Shown here: positions 6,229 to 13,718 of the stretch, piece after piece
Position numbering within the stretch: the stretch's first letter is position 1
Layout: each line of letters begins with the position of its first letter
NCBI GenBank assembly: GCA_041583495.1
Contig: JBFHFS010000072.1
Coordinates: forward strand, 1-22,193
DNA length: 22,193 nt
Reading direction: 5' to 3'
DNA from: JBFHFS01 sp041583495
GTDB taxonomy: Bacteria; Bacteroidota; Bacteroidia; Bacteroidales; Marinilabiliaceae
Made by a program: the position numbers and the translations under genes
Notes under the pieces: generated by a model
What the model was told of the DNA's origin: nothing
What the model saw: only the letters and a program-made list of their open reading frames with translations
Database searches by the model: none

Positions 6229-9228
6229 ATGGAAGGTAACCAACAGTATATTGAGTTGTCACAGATTTATCGACGGAAAAAATCGGATCAGGATATTTTC
6301 CAGGAATTGATGGCATTTAAGGTGGCCGAAGTTTTGTTGGTAGCCACCTATTACGACGCCTATTCGATTGTGCGGGAAGGTCGGTTTTTTGATAAGATCA
6401 TGGGCGAATATCTTCAGCTGAATTTGTTCTCTGCGCCCCGAATAACCAGCGTTACCACCTCGAAGGAAGCCCTCTCCCTTTTGAAGGAGCGCCATTTTGA
6501 CATGGTCATTCTGATGGCGGGTTTGGATAAGCAAATGCCCGTTTTTCTGAGCAAAGCGATCAGGGGAATGCTTCCAAAGCTTCCGGTTTTGTTGATGGTG
6601 AACAACAATCAGGATTTGAAATATTTTGATATGGCCTCTTCCCCGGGTGGAAGCATCGATAAGGTGTTTGTGTGGAATGGGGACTCACGTGTGTTTCTGG
6701 CCATGATCAAATATGTTGAGGACAAAGTGAATGTGGCCACCGATACCCAGGTGGGAGATGTGAGGGTGATCTTATTGGTTGAAGATTCCCAGAAATATTA
6801 TACCCGTTATTTGCCTCTGCTCTATTCCATCATCATGACCCAAACCCAGAACATTCTGGAAGAGGAGTCGGGGGATCAGATCCATAAAATCCTTAAAATG
6901 CGGGTGAGGCCCAAAGTGTTGCTGGTGAGTACCTACGAAGAGGCCGTGGAAGTGGTGGATCGGTATCTGGATAATCTTATTTGCGTGATCTCGGATGTGA
7001 AGTATGCCCGCAACGGTGAAATGGATGACAATGCAGGCGTTGATCTGATAAAGTATGTGAACTCTAAGTCGAATATTCCCAGCCTGCTCCAATCCTCCGA
7101 CCCGGGGAATGCCGCCAGAGCCATGGAGATTGATGCGGTTTTTGTCGACAAAAACTCCGACAGTTTAAGCCAGGAGATATCCGATTTTATTCACCAAAAG
7201 CTTGGGTTTGGTGACTTTATCTTCACCAACAGCCGTGGAGTGGCTATGGCCACTGCCCATAATTTGAAAGAATTTATTAACTGTTTGCGGGAAATTCCTG
7301 TGGAGTCCCTTCTGTTTCATGCACGGCGTAACGGAATCTCTACCTGGCTCATGGCCCGGGGTGAAATATCTATTGCCAAGCGATTGCGTCCTTATCGCAT
7401 CGAAGATTTTGAGAGTTCTTCCAGGTTAAGACAAACCATCTTAGACATCTTCGAGGATGCCCGGATTGAGCAGTTAAAGGGACGGGTTGTGCGCTTTGAT
7501 CCTGCATTGGTTAATAAAGATCGTTTTGTGTTGCGTCTGGGTGAAGGCTCCTTTGGGGGGAAAGGTCGCGGATTGGCTTTTTTGAGTAATTTCATTGAGA
7601 ATATCGATTTTGAATCCATCATTCCCGGACTTAATATAAAGATTCCGCCCACGACCATTATCGGGGCCGCTGAATTTGGGACGTTTATTGAAAGGAATAA
7701 TCTGTACCGGAAAATCTATGTGGACAAGGACTACAGCCACATTAAGGAGTTGTTTCTGGATGCCCGATTGAGCGATGAGGTGCGGGATCAACTCAGGCAA
7801 TATGTCGAAAACATGACTTGTCCCCTGGCGGTGCGGTCGTCCGGACTCTTCGAGGACAGTTTGCTCCAGCCATTTGCAGGCGTATTTTCAACCTATGTAT
7901 TGCCCAACAACCACCCCGATCCGGAGGTGCGTTTTCAGCAGTTGGCCTCGGCAGTCAAGTTGGTTTATGCTTCCATCTTTAATCCTTCCGCGCGTGCCTA
8001 CTTCAACGTGGTAAACTACAAGATTGAGGAGGAGAAGATGGCCGTGATTATACAAAAGCTGGTGGGGCAGCCTGCTCATAAACTCTATTACCCTCACTTG
8101 AGTGGGGTGGCCCAATCGTATAATTACTATCCTTTCTCGTATATGAATCCCGAAGATGGCTTTGCCGTGATCGGAGTTGGGCTGGGGCAATATGTCGCAG
8201 GAGGCGAAAAAGCCTGGCGGTTTTGCCCCCGCTATCCGGGGCTGGAGCTCAATGTGATTAGCGATCAGATTAAAGACTCACAGGAGCATTTTTATGCCGT
8301 GGATATGGACGTTCAGGAGGACCGGCTGTTGGAGGACGGGGAACAGGCCTATATCCGCAAACTGAATATCCGGGAGGCCGAAGAGGACGGTAACCTAAAA
8401 CATTGTGCCTCGGTGTATGACTACAACAACGACCGTTTGTGTAACGACTTTTCCTTAAAAGGGCCGCGGGTAATCAATTTTGCCAATATCCTTAAATATG
8501 ACTTCGTTCCCCTGGCGCGTTCTCTTGACATCCTGTTGCGCTATTTTCGGGAGGCGATGGGCGCTCCGGTGGAAATTGAATTTGCCGTGGATCTGGATCC
8601 GGGCTTCGGTGGGTTTCCCACACTTTGGCTGTTGCAGATTAAGCCTTTGATACGTATCGAAAACCATTTGGATGTCAAGTTTGATGAGGTGGACCCGGCC
8701 AAAGTATTTCTCAGCTCCAAAAAAGGAATGGGCAATGGTAAATACGACCACATTCGCGATGTTATCTTTATGAATGTGAGTGTTTTCGACCGGATGTGCA
8801 CCGCCGAAATGGCTGCAGATATTGCTGAGCTCAATAAGCTCATGGAGGATGAAAAGAAAGAGTATATTCTTATTGGTCCCGGTCGGTGGGGAACACGCGA
8901 TCGCTTTACCGGAATTCCGGTCTATTGGTCGCAGATTTCACAAGCCAAGGTGATTGTGGAGATGGGCTTGCCCAACTTCCCATTGGATGCCTCTCTGGGG
9001 TCTCATTTTTTCCATAATGTAACCTCTATGAATGTGGGTTATTTCTCAGTTCACCAAAATGGGAAAGAGGATTTTGTGGATCTGGAGTTTCTGGAGAAAC
9101 AGAGGTTGGTGAGGCAGACCAAATATTTTAAACATGTTGTCTTTGAACAACCCTTCACGGTGCTGATGGATGGTAAAACCCAAAAGGCGCTGGTGGCGGT
9201 CAATGACCAGGAGGGACCCCGCGGCTAA
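6229..9228 (+). CDS. Receiver-domain / PEP-synthase-type ATP-grasp (PPDK_N) fusion protein
   Basis: This 999-residue soluble protein has no established function. Domains: residues about 33-165 form a degenerate receiver-like domain (VLLVATYYDAYS; FDMVILMAG). Residues 178-325 form a second receiver with an apparently complete site: acidic pair E185/D186 (LLVEDS), phosphoacceptor D256 (CVISDVKY), S289/S290 and K308 (FVDKNS). It carries an insertion between its first helix and third strand (about 210-228). A linker domain (333-430) follows, then a pyruvate-phosphate-dikinase-type nucleotide-binding ATP-grasp domain (about 438-810) with GEGSFGGKGRGLAFL (438-452), CPLAVRSSGLFEDS (531-544), PFAGVFST (548-555), EIEFAVD (782-788) and LLQIKPL (801-807). 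The C-terminal 190 residues contain GPGRWGTRDRFTGIPVYW (883-900). The phosphohistidine swivel domain and PEP/pyruvate barrel of real PEP synthase are missing, so it cannot run that complete reaction alone. It is divergent from the GH130 gene and monocistronic. Confidence 0.85.
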   Translation: MEGNQQYIELSQIYRRKKSDQDIFQELMAFKVAEVLLVATYYDAYSIVREGRFFDKIMGEYLQLNLFSAPRITSVTTSKEALSLLKERHFDMVILMAGLDKQMPVFLSKAIRGMLPKLPVLLMVNNNQDLKYFDMASSPGGSIDKVFVWNGDSRVFLAMIKYVEDKVNVATDTQVGDVRVILLVEDSQKYYTRYLPLLYSIIMTQTQNILEEESGDQIHKILKMRVRPKVLLVSTYEEAVEVVDRYLDNLICVISDVKYARNGEMDDNAGVDLIKYVNSKSNIPSLLQSSDPGNAARAMEIDAVFVDKNSDSLSQEISDFIHQKLGFGDFIFTNSRGVAMATAHNLKEFINCLREIPVESLLFHARRNGISTWLMARGEISIAKRLRPYRIEDFESSSRLRQTILDIFEDARIEQLKGRVVRFDPALVNKDRFVLRLGEGSFGGKGRGLAFLSNFIENIDFESIIPGLNIKIPPTTIIGAAEFGTFIERNNLYRKIYVDKDYSHIKELFLDARLSDEVRDQLRQYVENMTCPLAVRSSGLFEDSLLQPFAGVFSTYVLPNNHPDPEVRFQQLASAVKLVYASIFNPSARAYFNVVNYKIEEEKMAVIIQKLVGQPAHKLYYPHLSGVAQSYNYYPFSYMNPEDGFAVIGVGLGQYVAGGEKAWRFCPRYPGLELNVISDQIKDSQEHFYAVDMDVQEDRLLEDGEQAYIRKLNIREAEEDGNLKHCASVYDYNNDRLCNDFSLKGPRVINFANILKYDFVPLARSLDILLRYFREAMGAPVEIEFAVDLDPGFGGFPTLWLLQIKPLIRIENHLDVKFDEVDPAKVFLSSKKGMGNGKYDHIRDVIFMNVSVFDRMCTAEMAADIAELNKLMEDEKKEYILIGPGRWGTRDRFTGIPVYWSQISQAKVIVEMGLPNFPLDASLGSHFFHNVTSMNVGYFSVHQNGKEDFVDLEFLEKQRLVRQTKYFKHVVFEQPFTVLMDGKTQKALVAVNDQEGPRG

Positions 9229-9312
9229 AGCCTTTGAACAGCTGACGTTTGGGACAGGCTTTACCTAACAAAGTGGTTGTGCTTCGAAGGTGAGAGCGGT
9301 AAAGAATTAAAA

Positions 9313-9360
9313 AAGCCTGATAAAGAGCTTCTTGCAGCTCTTTTGTCAGGCTTCTTTTTG
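9313..9360. terminator. Bidirectional terminator between the ATP-grasp fusion gene and fabD
   Basis: AAGCCTGA (9313-9320) pairs with TCAGGCTT (9346-9353), enclosing a second stem AAAGAGCT (9322-9329) / AGCTCTTT (9336-9343). CTTTTT follows on the plus strand; six A at 9309-9314 provide the tail for fabD on the minus strand. Nothing else is apparent in 9229-9448. Confidence 0.88.
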
Positions 9361-9448
9361 TAGTTGTGTGCAGTCTTTGTAAACATGTTCCTGTTTAAGG
9401 GAAGCTGTTGTTGAAATCCCTGCACCATTGAGTGGTTTATTTCCTGTA

Positions 9449-10327
9449 TTAGCTTATTCCACCTGTTTGTGCCGACCGGTCAACTTTTTTGATAAGACCC
9501 TGCAATACTTTTCCCGGGCCAATTTCGGTAAAGTCGGTGGCGCCGTCTTTGAGCATATTTTGAACCGTTTGGGTCCATTTTACCGGAGAAGTTAACTGGG
9601 AAATTAAATTCGACTTGATGGTTTGTGGATCCGTTTCGGGTTGGGCATTTACATTTTGGTAAATGGGACACACCGGTTTATTGAACAGGGTGTTGTTGAT
9701 CGCCTCTGCCAGATTGGCACGGGCAGGCTCCATCAGGGGCGAGTGAAAAGCACCACCCACAGGTAGTTTGAGGGCTCGTTTGGCTCCTTTTTCGGTCAGC
9801 AGGGCACAGGCTTTATCAATTCCACCGATAGAACCGGAGATGACCAGCTGTCCGGGGCAGTTGTAGTTGGCGGGCACCACTACGTCGTCAATTTCGGCGC
9901 AAACCTCTTCCACGATATGGTCTTCAAGTCCTACGATGGCGGCCATCGTCGAGGGTTGGGCTTCGCAGGCCTTTTGCATGGCCTGGGCACGTTGTGAAAC
10001 CAGTTGCAACCCATCTTCAAACGACAGGGCCCCGGAAGCCACCAGTGCAGAAAATTCTCCAAGAGAATGCCCGGCGACCATCTCGGGTTGAAATGTTTCG
10101 CCAAGGGTTTTGGCCAGAATTACCGAGTGAAGGAAAATTGCCGGCTGGGTCACTTTGGTTTGTTTGAGGTCTTCGTCGGTTCCACTGAACATCAGGTCGG
10201 TAATGCGAAATCCAAGGATTTCATTGGCTTTCTCGAACATCTCTTTCGCGATGGGGTTGCTTTCGTAAGCCTCTTTTCCCATCCCTACAAACTGGGCGCC
10301 TTGCCCTGGAAATACATATGCCTTCAT
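9449..10327 (-). CDS. fabD: Malonyl-CoA:acyl carrier protein transacylase FabD
   Basis: This 292-residue cytoplasmic enzyme moves the malonyl group from CoA to acyl carrier protein for fatty acid synthesis. It begins MKAYVFPGQGAQFVGMG, with Q9 contributing to the oxyanion hole. The nucleophile elbow GHSLGE (86-91) puts the catalytic Ser at S88; R113 (SQRAQAM) binds the malonyl carboxylate, and H195 (GGAFHSPLM) is the catalytic His. The C-terminal FTEIGPGKVLQGLIKKV is also typical. Length is usual (about 290-310). It is not next to acpP, fabF, fabG or fabH, so in this genome fabD seems to stand alone or with the upstream peptidase gene. The ATG at 10327 directly precedes the conserved KAYVFPGQG strand, so the start is secure. 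Confidence 0.97.
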   Translation of the reverse strand: MKAYVFPGQGAQFVGMGKEAYESNPIAKEMFEKANEILGFRITDLMFSGTDEDLKQTKVTQPAIFLHSVILAKTLGETFQPEMVAGHSLGEFSALVASGALSFEDGLQLVSQRAQAMQKACEAQPSTMAAIVGLEDHIVEEVCAEIDDVVVPANYNCPGQLVISGSIGGIDKACALLTEKGAKRALKLPVGGAFHSPLMEPARANLAEAINNTLFNKPVCPIYQNVNAQPETDPQTIKSNLISQLTSPVKWTQTVQNMLKDGATDFTEIGPGKVLQGLIKKVDRSAQTGGIS

Positions 10328-10367
10328 ATTATATTCGCTTTAAATGAATGAATTCTTTTTGGTGCCG

Positions 10368-10375
10368 CAAATATA
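10368..10375 (-). promoter_or_regulatory. Putative fabD promoter -7 box
   Basis: On the minus strand this reads TATATTTG, a full match to TAnnTTTG. It would start transcription near 10361, about 34 nt before the fabD ATG. A clear -33 TTTG is not seen. It suggests that fabD is transcribed independently of the upstream peptidase gene, from which it is separated by 197 bp with no recognisable terminator. Confidence 0.42.
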
Positions 10376-10524
10376 AGGTTTTTATGAAATCCATCTAATT
10401 GGGGCCGCCTTATTGTAGCTTATCAACCCCTTTTCATCAGATCCTTAATAGATACAAGCTATTGCGCTCAGGTAACCGGATGCATCTGTAATGGGCGATT
10501 GGCGGGTGCTCATGAGGCCAGGAT

Positions 10525-12090
10525 TTATTGGGGGGGATCCATGGCCAGATCCCACAAATTAAGAAAACTTAGTTTTACGATGGCTTCCATCTTTTCCCAG
10601 TCAATTTTTTCAACGTGGTCGGAGGGTTGATGATAGTCGGGATGGCCGCCGGTGTGGAACCACATGATGGGGATTTCTTTACGGGCAAAGGAGCCGTTAT
10701 CGCTCCCCCCGGTGGGGTTTTTCACCGGCCCGAAACGAAGATTTAGTCCCAGCGCATAGGTTTGGTTGTTTTTCATGCTCAGGGTTTTGGCTTCCTCCCA
10801 GGCTTCGGTGTAGATAAACCCGACATTTGAGTCGGGTTGCAGGGGGTCGGGGCTGCGTCCTATCATGTCGTAGTTGTGGTAATACTTAATTTGTTCGGGA
10901 TGGTCGAAGGTTTCCACAAAGTGGGATGATCCAAGGAGGCCTCTCTCCTCTCCGGTCCAGGCTGCAAAAAGGAGGGTGCGTTCGGGTTTAATCCCTGATA
11001 AGATAAAGGCCTTTGCCAGAGCCAGCATTCCGACGGCCCCGGAGCCGTTGTCATCGGCCCCGTTCCACAGATAACCGTTGTAAAAACCCAAATGATCGTA
11101 ATGGGCTCCCACCACTATTATTTCGTCGGTTTTTTTCCCTTCGATGCAGCCCACTACATTATTACAATGGAAGAGTTTGCTTTTTATGGAAGCGGAAAGA
11201 TTCGCGGTGAGGTTTTTTTCCGGGTTCTTTGTTTTCACTTTTTTTTCCGGGTCCCGGGTCTCCAATATAGTTTTCCAATTGGGCTCGATTGCCGACACTA
11301 CCCGGTGTGTGATGGTGAATACAGGAAGGTCGGTGTCAATAGGGCTGTTGGCAAGCCTCATCTTGCGTTTATAGATGCCCGAGGAGTATTTTGTCAGCTC
11401 TTTTTCGGCATAGGTTTCGGGTTGGGCGGTCGACCCCTCAAAGGGCGTACCCAGGGATGGGTCAAATTCGAGAATGGCAAGGATGCCTGCTTCCCTGGCC
11501 GCCTGGTTTTTCTTTTTGTCGAGTTCGGATGTCGAAAGTTTACTGAAAAGGCGGTGGCCTGTTGAGGTGCTGTCGGTCGCACCGGGGTAACCTTTTGCCC
11601 GGACCAAAATCTTCCCTCTTACGTTTTCGGGGAAATTGTTGGTGGGGCCTTCCCCCAGCCCATAGCCTCCGAAAAACAACTCTCCATGAGCCGACAGGTT
11701 GTGGGAAACTTTCAGGGGGGAAAAATCAATCTCCTCTTCGAACGAGATGGTGGAGCCTTCGGTGGTGAGTGAGAGGGAGGCCCCGGTTACCTCTTCCGAA
11801 ATGAGTTGGACCTTCTGGAGATAGTCGTTCAGAGAAGCTGCCGGTTTTTGGTAGAGGGTGGTGAGGCCAAGGGTTTTAAACTGCGAGGCCAGATAATAGG
11901 CGGCCATAAAAGCGCCCCGCGTTCCGGCTTCACGGCCTTCGAGTAAGTCGGAGGATAAAAATTCAAGGGGCCCACTCAATTCTTGTTGGTTAATAGATTG
12001 CAGGCCGGTTGTTTTGGCTTCGTTGTTTTGGGCAATAAGATTAATGCAAAGGGCTGAAGTTAAGCAGAGAAGCGTTAGTTTTTTGACCAT
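10525..12090 (-). CDS. Secreted M28-family zinc metallopeptidase
   Basis: This is a 521-residue exported peptidase, probably an aminopeptidase or carboxypeptidase-like enzyme of clan MH using two zinc ions. The N terminus is a signal peptide (MVKKLTLLCLTSALCINLIA, 1-20). A region rich in beta structure (about 120-265) resembles a protease-associated (PA) insert. The M28 catalytic domain covers about 300-515 with the expected ligands: H330 (VVGAHYDHLG), D346 (WNGADDNGSG), E381/E382 (WTGEERG; general base and zinc ligand), D408 (YHNYDMIG) and H487 (HPDYHQPSD). All five metal-binding positions are present, so it should be active. There is no sorting domain at the C terminus, so it is likely periplasmic or soluble-secreted. 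Substrate preference cannot be read from the sequence. It lies upstream of fabD on the same strand, with no evident functional link. Confidence 0.93.
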   Translation of the reverse strand: MVKKLTLLCLTSALCINLIAQNNEAKTTGLQSINQQELSGPLEFLSSDLLEGREAGTRGAFMAAYYLASQFKTLGLTTLYQKPAASLNDYLQKVQLISEEVTGASLSLTTEGSTISFEEEIDFSPLKVSHNLSAHGELFFGGYGLGEGPTNNFPENVRGKILVRAKGYPGATDSTSTGHRLFSKLSTSELDKKKNQAAREAGILAILEFDPSLGTPFEGSTAQPETYAEKELTKYSSGIYKRKMRLANSPIDTDLPVFTITHRVVSAIEPNWKTILETRDPEKKVKTKNPEKNLTANLSASIKSKLFHCNNVVGCIEGKKTDEIIVVGAHYDHLGFYNGYLWNGADDNGSGAVGMLALAKAFILSGIKPERTLLFAAWTGEERGLLGSSHFVETFDHPEQIKYYHNYDMIGRSPDPLQPDSNVGFIYTEAWEEAKTLSMKNNQTYALGLNLRFGPVKNPTGGSDNGSFARKEIPIMWFHTGGHPDYHQPSDHVEKIDWEKMEAIVKLSFLNLWDLAMDPPQ

Positions 12091-12106
12091 TTTATTGGGC
12101 TTAAGA

Positions 12107-12114
12107 CAAATTTA
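12107..12114 (-). promoter_or_regulatory. Putative promoter -7 box of the M28 peptidase gene
   Basis: On the minus strand this reads TAAATTTG, a full match to TAnnTTTG. The implied start near 12100 leaves only about 10 nt before the ATG at 12090. No -33 TTTG lies at the usual distance, so confidence is limited. Confidence 0.33.
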
Positions 12115-12224
12115 CAGAAAGGGCACCCCGACTTAAATTGAGAACTTTCCGGGGACTGATTTGGAATAAGGGTTTGCTATTTTACGAGTTTTAGATGATA
12201 AATCAAAATAGAGGGTTTGGCTTA

Positions 12225-12400
12225 CTCAGAAGTGCTGAGGGGGTGCTTTCCAAGGTGTGGTACCTGCGGAGAGTTCGGATCTTTGGCACCAAAAGCAGGG
12301 AATTACCGGTGGCCATATTAATAAGTGGTAATATCTGGTGAATAACATAAAGAATAATGTTTTGAAAAGAGGCTCTGTTTCTCTTTTTTTTTGAAGAGCC
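12225..12400 (+). other. Cluster of short hairpins in the long spacer before rpsL
   Basis: In the gene-free stretch 12091-12719 several inverted repeats follow one another. They are CTCAG/CTGAG (12225-12229 / 12235-12239), GGTGC/GCACC (12242-12246 / 12286-12290), CCTGC/GCAGG (12263-12267 / 12295-12299, interlocking with the previous pair), ATTACC/GGTAAT (12302-12307 / 12327-12332), and AAAAGAG/CTCTTTT (12365-12371 / 12381-12387) followed by more T, like a weak terminator. A second stem GGCTCT/AGAGCC (12371-12376 / 12395-12400) competes with the last one. It could be a small structured RNA or only chance repeats; no known RNA family was recognised. Confidence 0.28.
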
Positions 12401-12505
12401 GGTTTTGGGGATGGATCTATGGTGTTGTGATTGATCTTTTTAGGGAAAAGCCCCGATTCTTGCGGCCTTCGAAAAAAAATTTTAAAGTTTTAAGTTTTTT
12501 TGGGG

Positions 12506-12627
12506 TTATCAAAAGCAATCTAAGGAGCGAAAGTTTGGGCTTATTTTGATAAAAAGGAGAGAGTTATGCTTGTTTATATATTGATTTTGTTACTTTTGCA
12601 CCGCTTTTTTGTGCGGTATTATCAAAA
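12506..12627. repeat. Three copies of the 9-mer TTATCAAAA upstream of rpsL
   Basis: TTATCAAAA occurs at 12506-12514 and 12619-12627 on the plus strand and, inverted, at 12544-12552 (TTTTGATAA). The first two form a 9-bp inverted repeat with 29 bp between; the third lies just after the putative P1 start. The copies flank the putative -33/-7 boxes at 12570-12598, so they could be sites for a regulator of the ribosomal operon. Chance is possible in AT-rich DNA. Confidence 0.4.
12570..12598 (+). promoter_or_regulatory. Putative promoter P1 of the str/S10 operon
   Basis: A TTG at 12570-12572 is followed after 18 bp by TACTTTTG (12591-12598), a full match to the -7 consensus TAnnTTTG. The transcript would start near 12605, giving a leader of about 115 nt before rpsL. 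It is flanked by copies of TTATCAAAA. Confidence 0.52.
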
Positions 12628-12664
12628 ATATTGGAAATCAGTGTGATCTTTCAAGAAAAAAAAA

Positions 12665-12672
12665 TACCTTTG
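12665..12672 (+). promoter_or_regulatory. Putative promoter P2 -7 box of the str/S10 operon
   Basis: TACCTTTG is a full match to TAnnTTTG. The transcript would start near 12679, about 40 nt before the rpsL ATG, the more usual leader length. The -33 region has no exact TTTG (the nearest is TGTG at 12642-12645, 19 bp away). With P1 it would form a tandem promoter, common for ribosomal operons. Confidence 0.48.
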
Positions 12673-12719
12673 CATCCCATTTGGAAAGAGTAGTTTAAAG
12701 TTTAAAAATAGATGTTTAT

Positions 12720-13097
12720 ATGCCTACAATTCAACAGTTAGTCAGAAGTGGACGTGAGAAGTTAGGGGATAAGAGTAAATCTCCTGCGCTTAATTCCTGT
12801 CCTCAAAGGCGCGGTGTATGTGTAAGGGTTTATACCACTACCCCCAAGAAGCCTAACTCGGCCATGCGTAAAGTAGCCAGAGTAAGGTTGACCAATGGGA
12901 AAGAGGTAAATGCCTACATTCCCGGCGAAGGTCATAACCTTCAGGAGCACTCAATTGTGCTGGTACGCGGTGGCAGGGTGAAAGACCTTCCCGGTGTACG
13001 TTATCACTTGGTTCGTGGAGCCTTGGATACTTCCGGAGTGGAAGGACGCACGCAGCGTCGTTCTAAATATGGAACCAAAAGGCCCAAGAAGAAGTAA
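12720..13097 (+). CDS. rpsL: 30S ribosomal protein S12
   Basis: This 125-residue small-subunit protein of the decoding centre is the first gene of the str cluster. CPQRRGVCVRVYTTTPKKPN (27-46) and RGGRVKDLPGVRYH (83-96) match the family almost residue for residue. K43 and K88, the sites where streptomycin-resistance changes arise, have the wild-type lysines; P91 is also present. D89, methylthiolated in E. coli, is conserved. The ATG at 12720 starts MPTIQQLVR, the normal N terminus. A spacer of 119 bp, longer than any later gap in the operon, separates it from rpsG. Confidence 0.99.
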   Translation: MPTIQQLVRSGREKLGDKSKSPALNSCPQRRGVCVRVYTTTPKKPNSAMRKVARVRLTNGKEVNAYIPGEGHNLQEHSIVLVRGGRVKDLPGVRYHLVRGALDTSGVEGRTQRRSKYGTKRPKKK

Positions 13098-13216
13098 TTT
13101 TTAATGTTACGGTTTAGTTTTGTTTACTGGTTTGTGATTTAGGTTGAGTAAAAGGCCAGGCCTTTGAAGACAATGAATGCAGCCAATAAAAAAACTGATA
13201 AACAAACAACAGAAAG

Positions 13217-13693
13217 ATGAGAAAGAGTAAACCAAAGAAGCGGATCATTCTACCGGATCCAAAATTTAACGACACTCTGGTTACACAGTTTGTTAACAAC
13301 ATGATGTTCGACGGTAAGAAGTCGATCTCCTACGGTATTTTTTATGATGCCATGGATCGTATGGCAGAGAAAGCTGAGAAGGAAGGAAAAAGCGTTCTTG
13401 AGATGTTTAAGAAGGCGCTTGAAAACATCACTCCTGCAGTAGAAGTAAAAAGCCGTCGTGTGGGTGGAGCGACCTTTCAGGTGCCTACCGAAATTCGTGC
13501 CGACAGAAAAGTGTCGGTAAGTATGAAAAACCTAATTGCCTACGCACGTAAACGCAACGGTAAATCGATGGCAGAGAAACTGGCTGCGGAAATAATGGCA
13601 GCCTACAATCAAGAAGGCGGTGCCTTTAAGAAAAAAGAGGATATGCATAAGATGGCCGAAGCTAACCGTGCATTTGCCCACTTTAGATTTTAA
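13217..13693 (+). CDS. rpsG: 30S ribosomal protein S7
   Basis: This 158-residue protein is the primary 16S rRNA binder that starts assembly of the 30S head. It begins MRKSKPKKRIILPDPKFND and has the S7 core GGATFQVPTEIRADRK. The C-terminal helix and tail KMAEANRAFAHFRF are typical. In E. coli, S7 represses its operon by binding the rpsL-rpsG spacer; here that spacer carries a small hairpin (13151-13165) that could be a counterpart, but this is inference. It is 25 nt upstream of fusA. Confidence 0.99.
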   Translation: MRKSKPKKRIILPDPKFNDTLVTQFVNNMMFDGKKSISYGIFYDAMDRMAEKAEKEGKSVLEMFKKALENITPAVEVKSRRVGGATFQVPTEIRADRKVSVSMKNLIAYARKRNGKSMAEKLAAEIMAAYNQEGGAFKKKEDMHKMAEANRAFAHFRF

Positions 13694-13718
13694 ACTTTAA
13701 ACTGGATTTTAAAAGATT

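Noticed and set aside
5246..6310. Long plus-strand frames opposite the GH130 gene
   Set aside because: They have no recognisable motif, while the minus strand encodes a complete enzyme with all family motifs.
12236..12295. tRNA-like T-loop (GTTCGGATC followed by TTTGGCACCA) near 12272-12291
   Set aside because: The T-stem has a mismatch, the conserved A58 is G, and no matching acceptor 5' half, D-arm or anticodon arm can be placed upstream.
12720..13097. Possible streptomycin-resistance alteration in rpsL
   Set aside because: K43, K88 and P91 all have the wild-type residues.
13115..13122. TAGTTTTG as an internal promoter before rpsG
   Set aside because: It matches TAnnTTTG but has no -33 TTTG at the right distance; it is mentioned only as part of the spacer finding.
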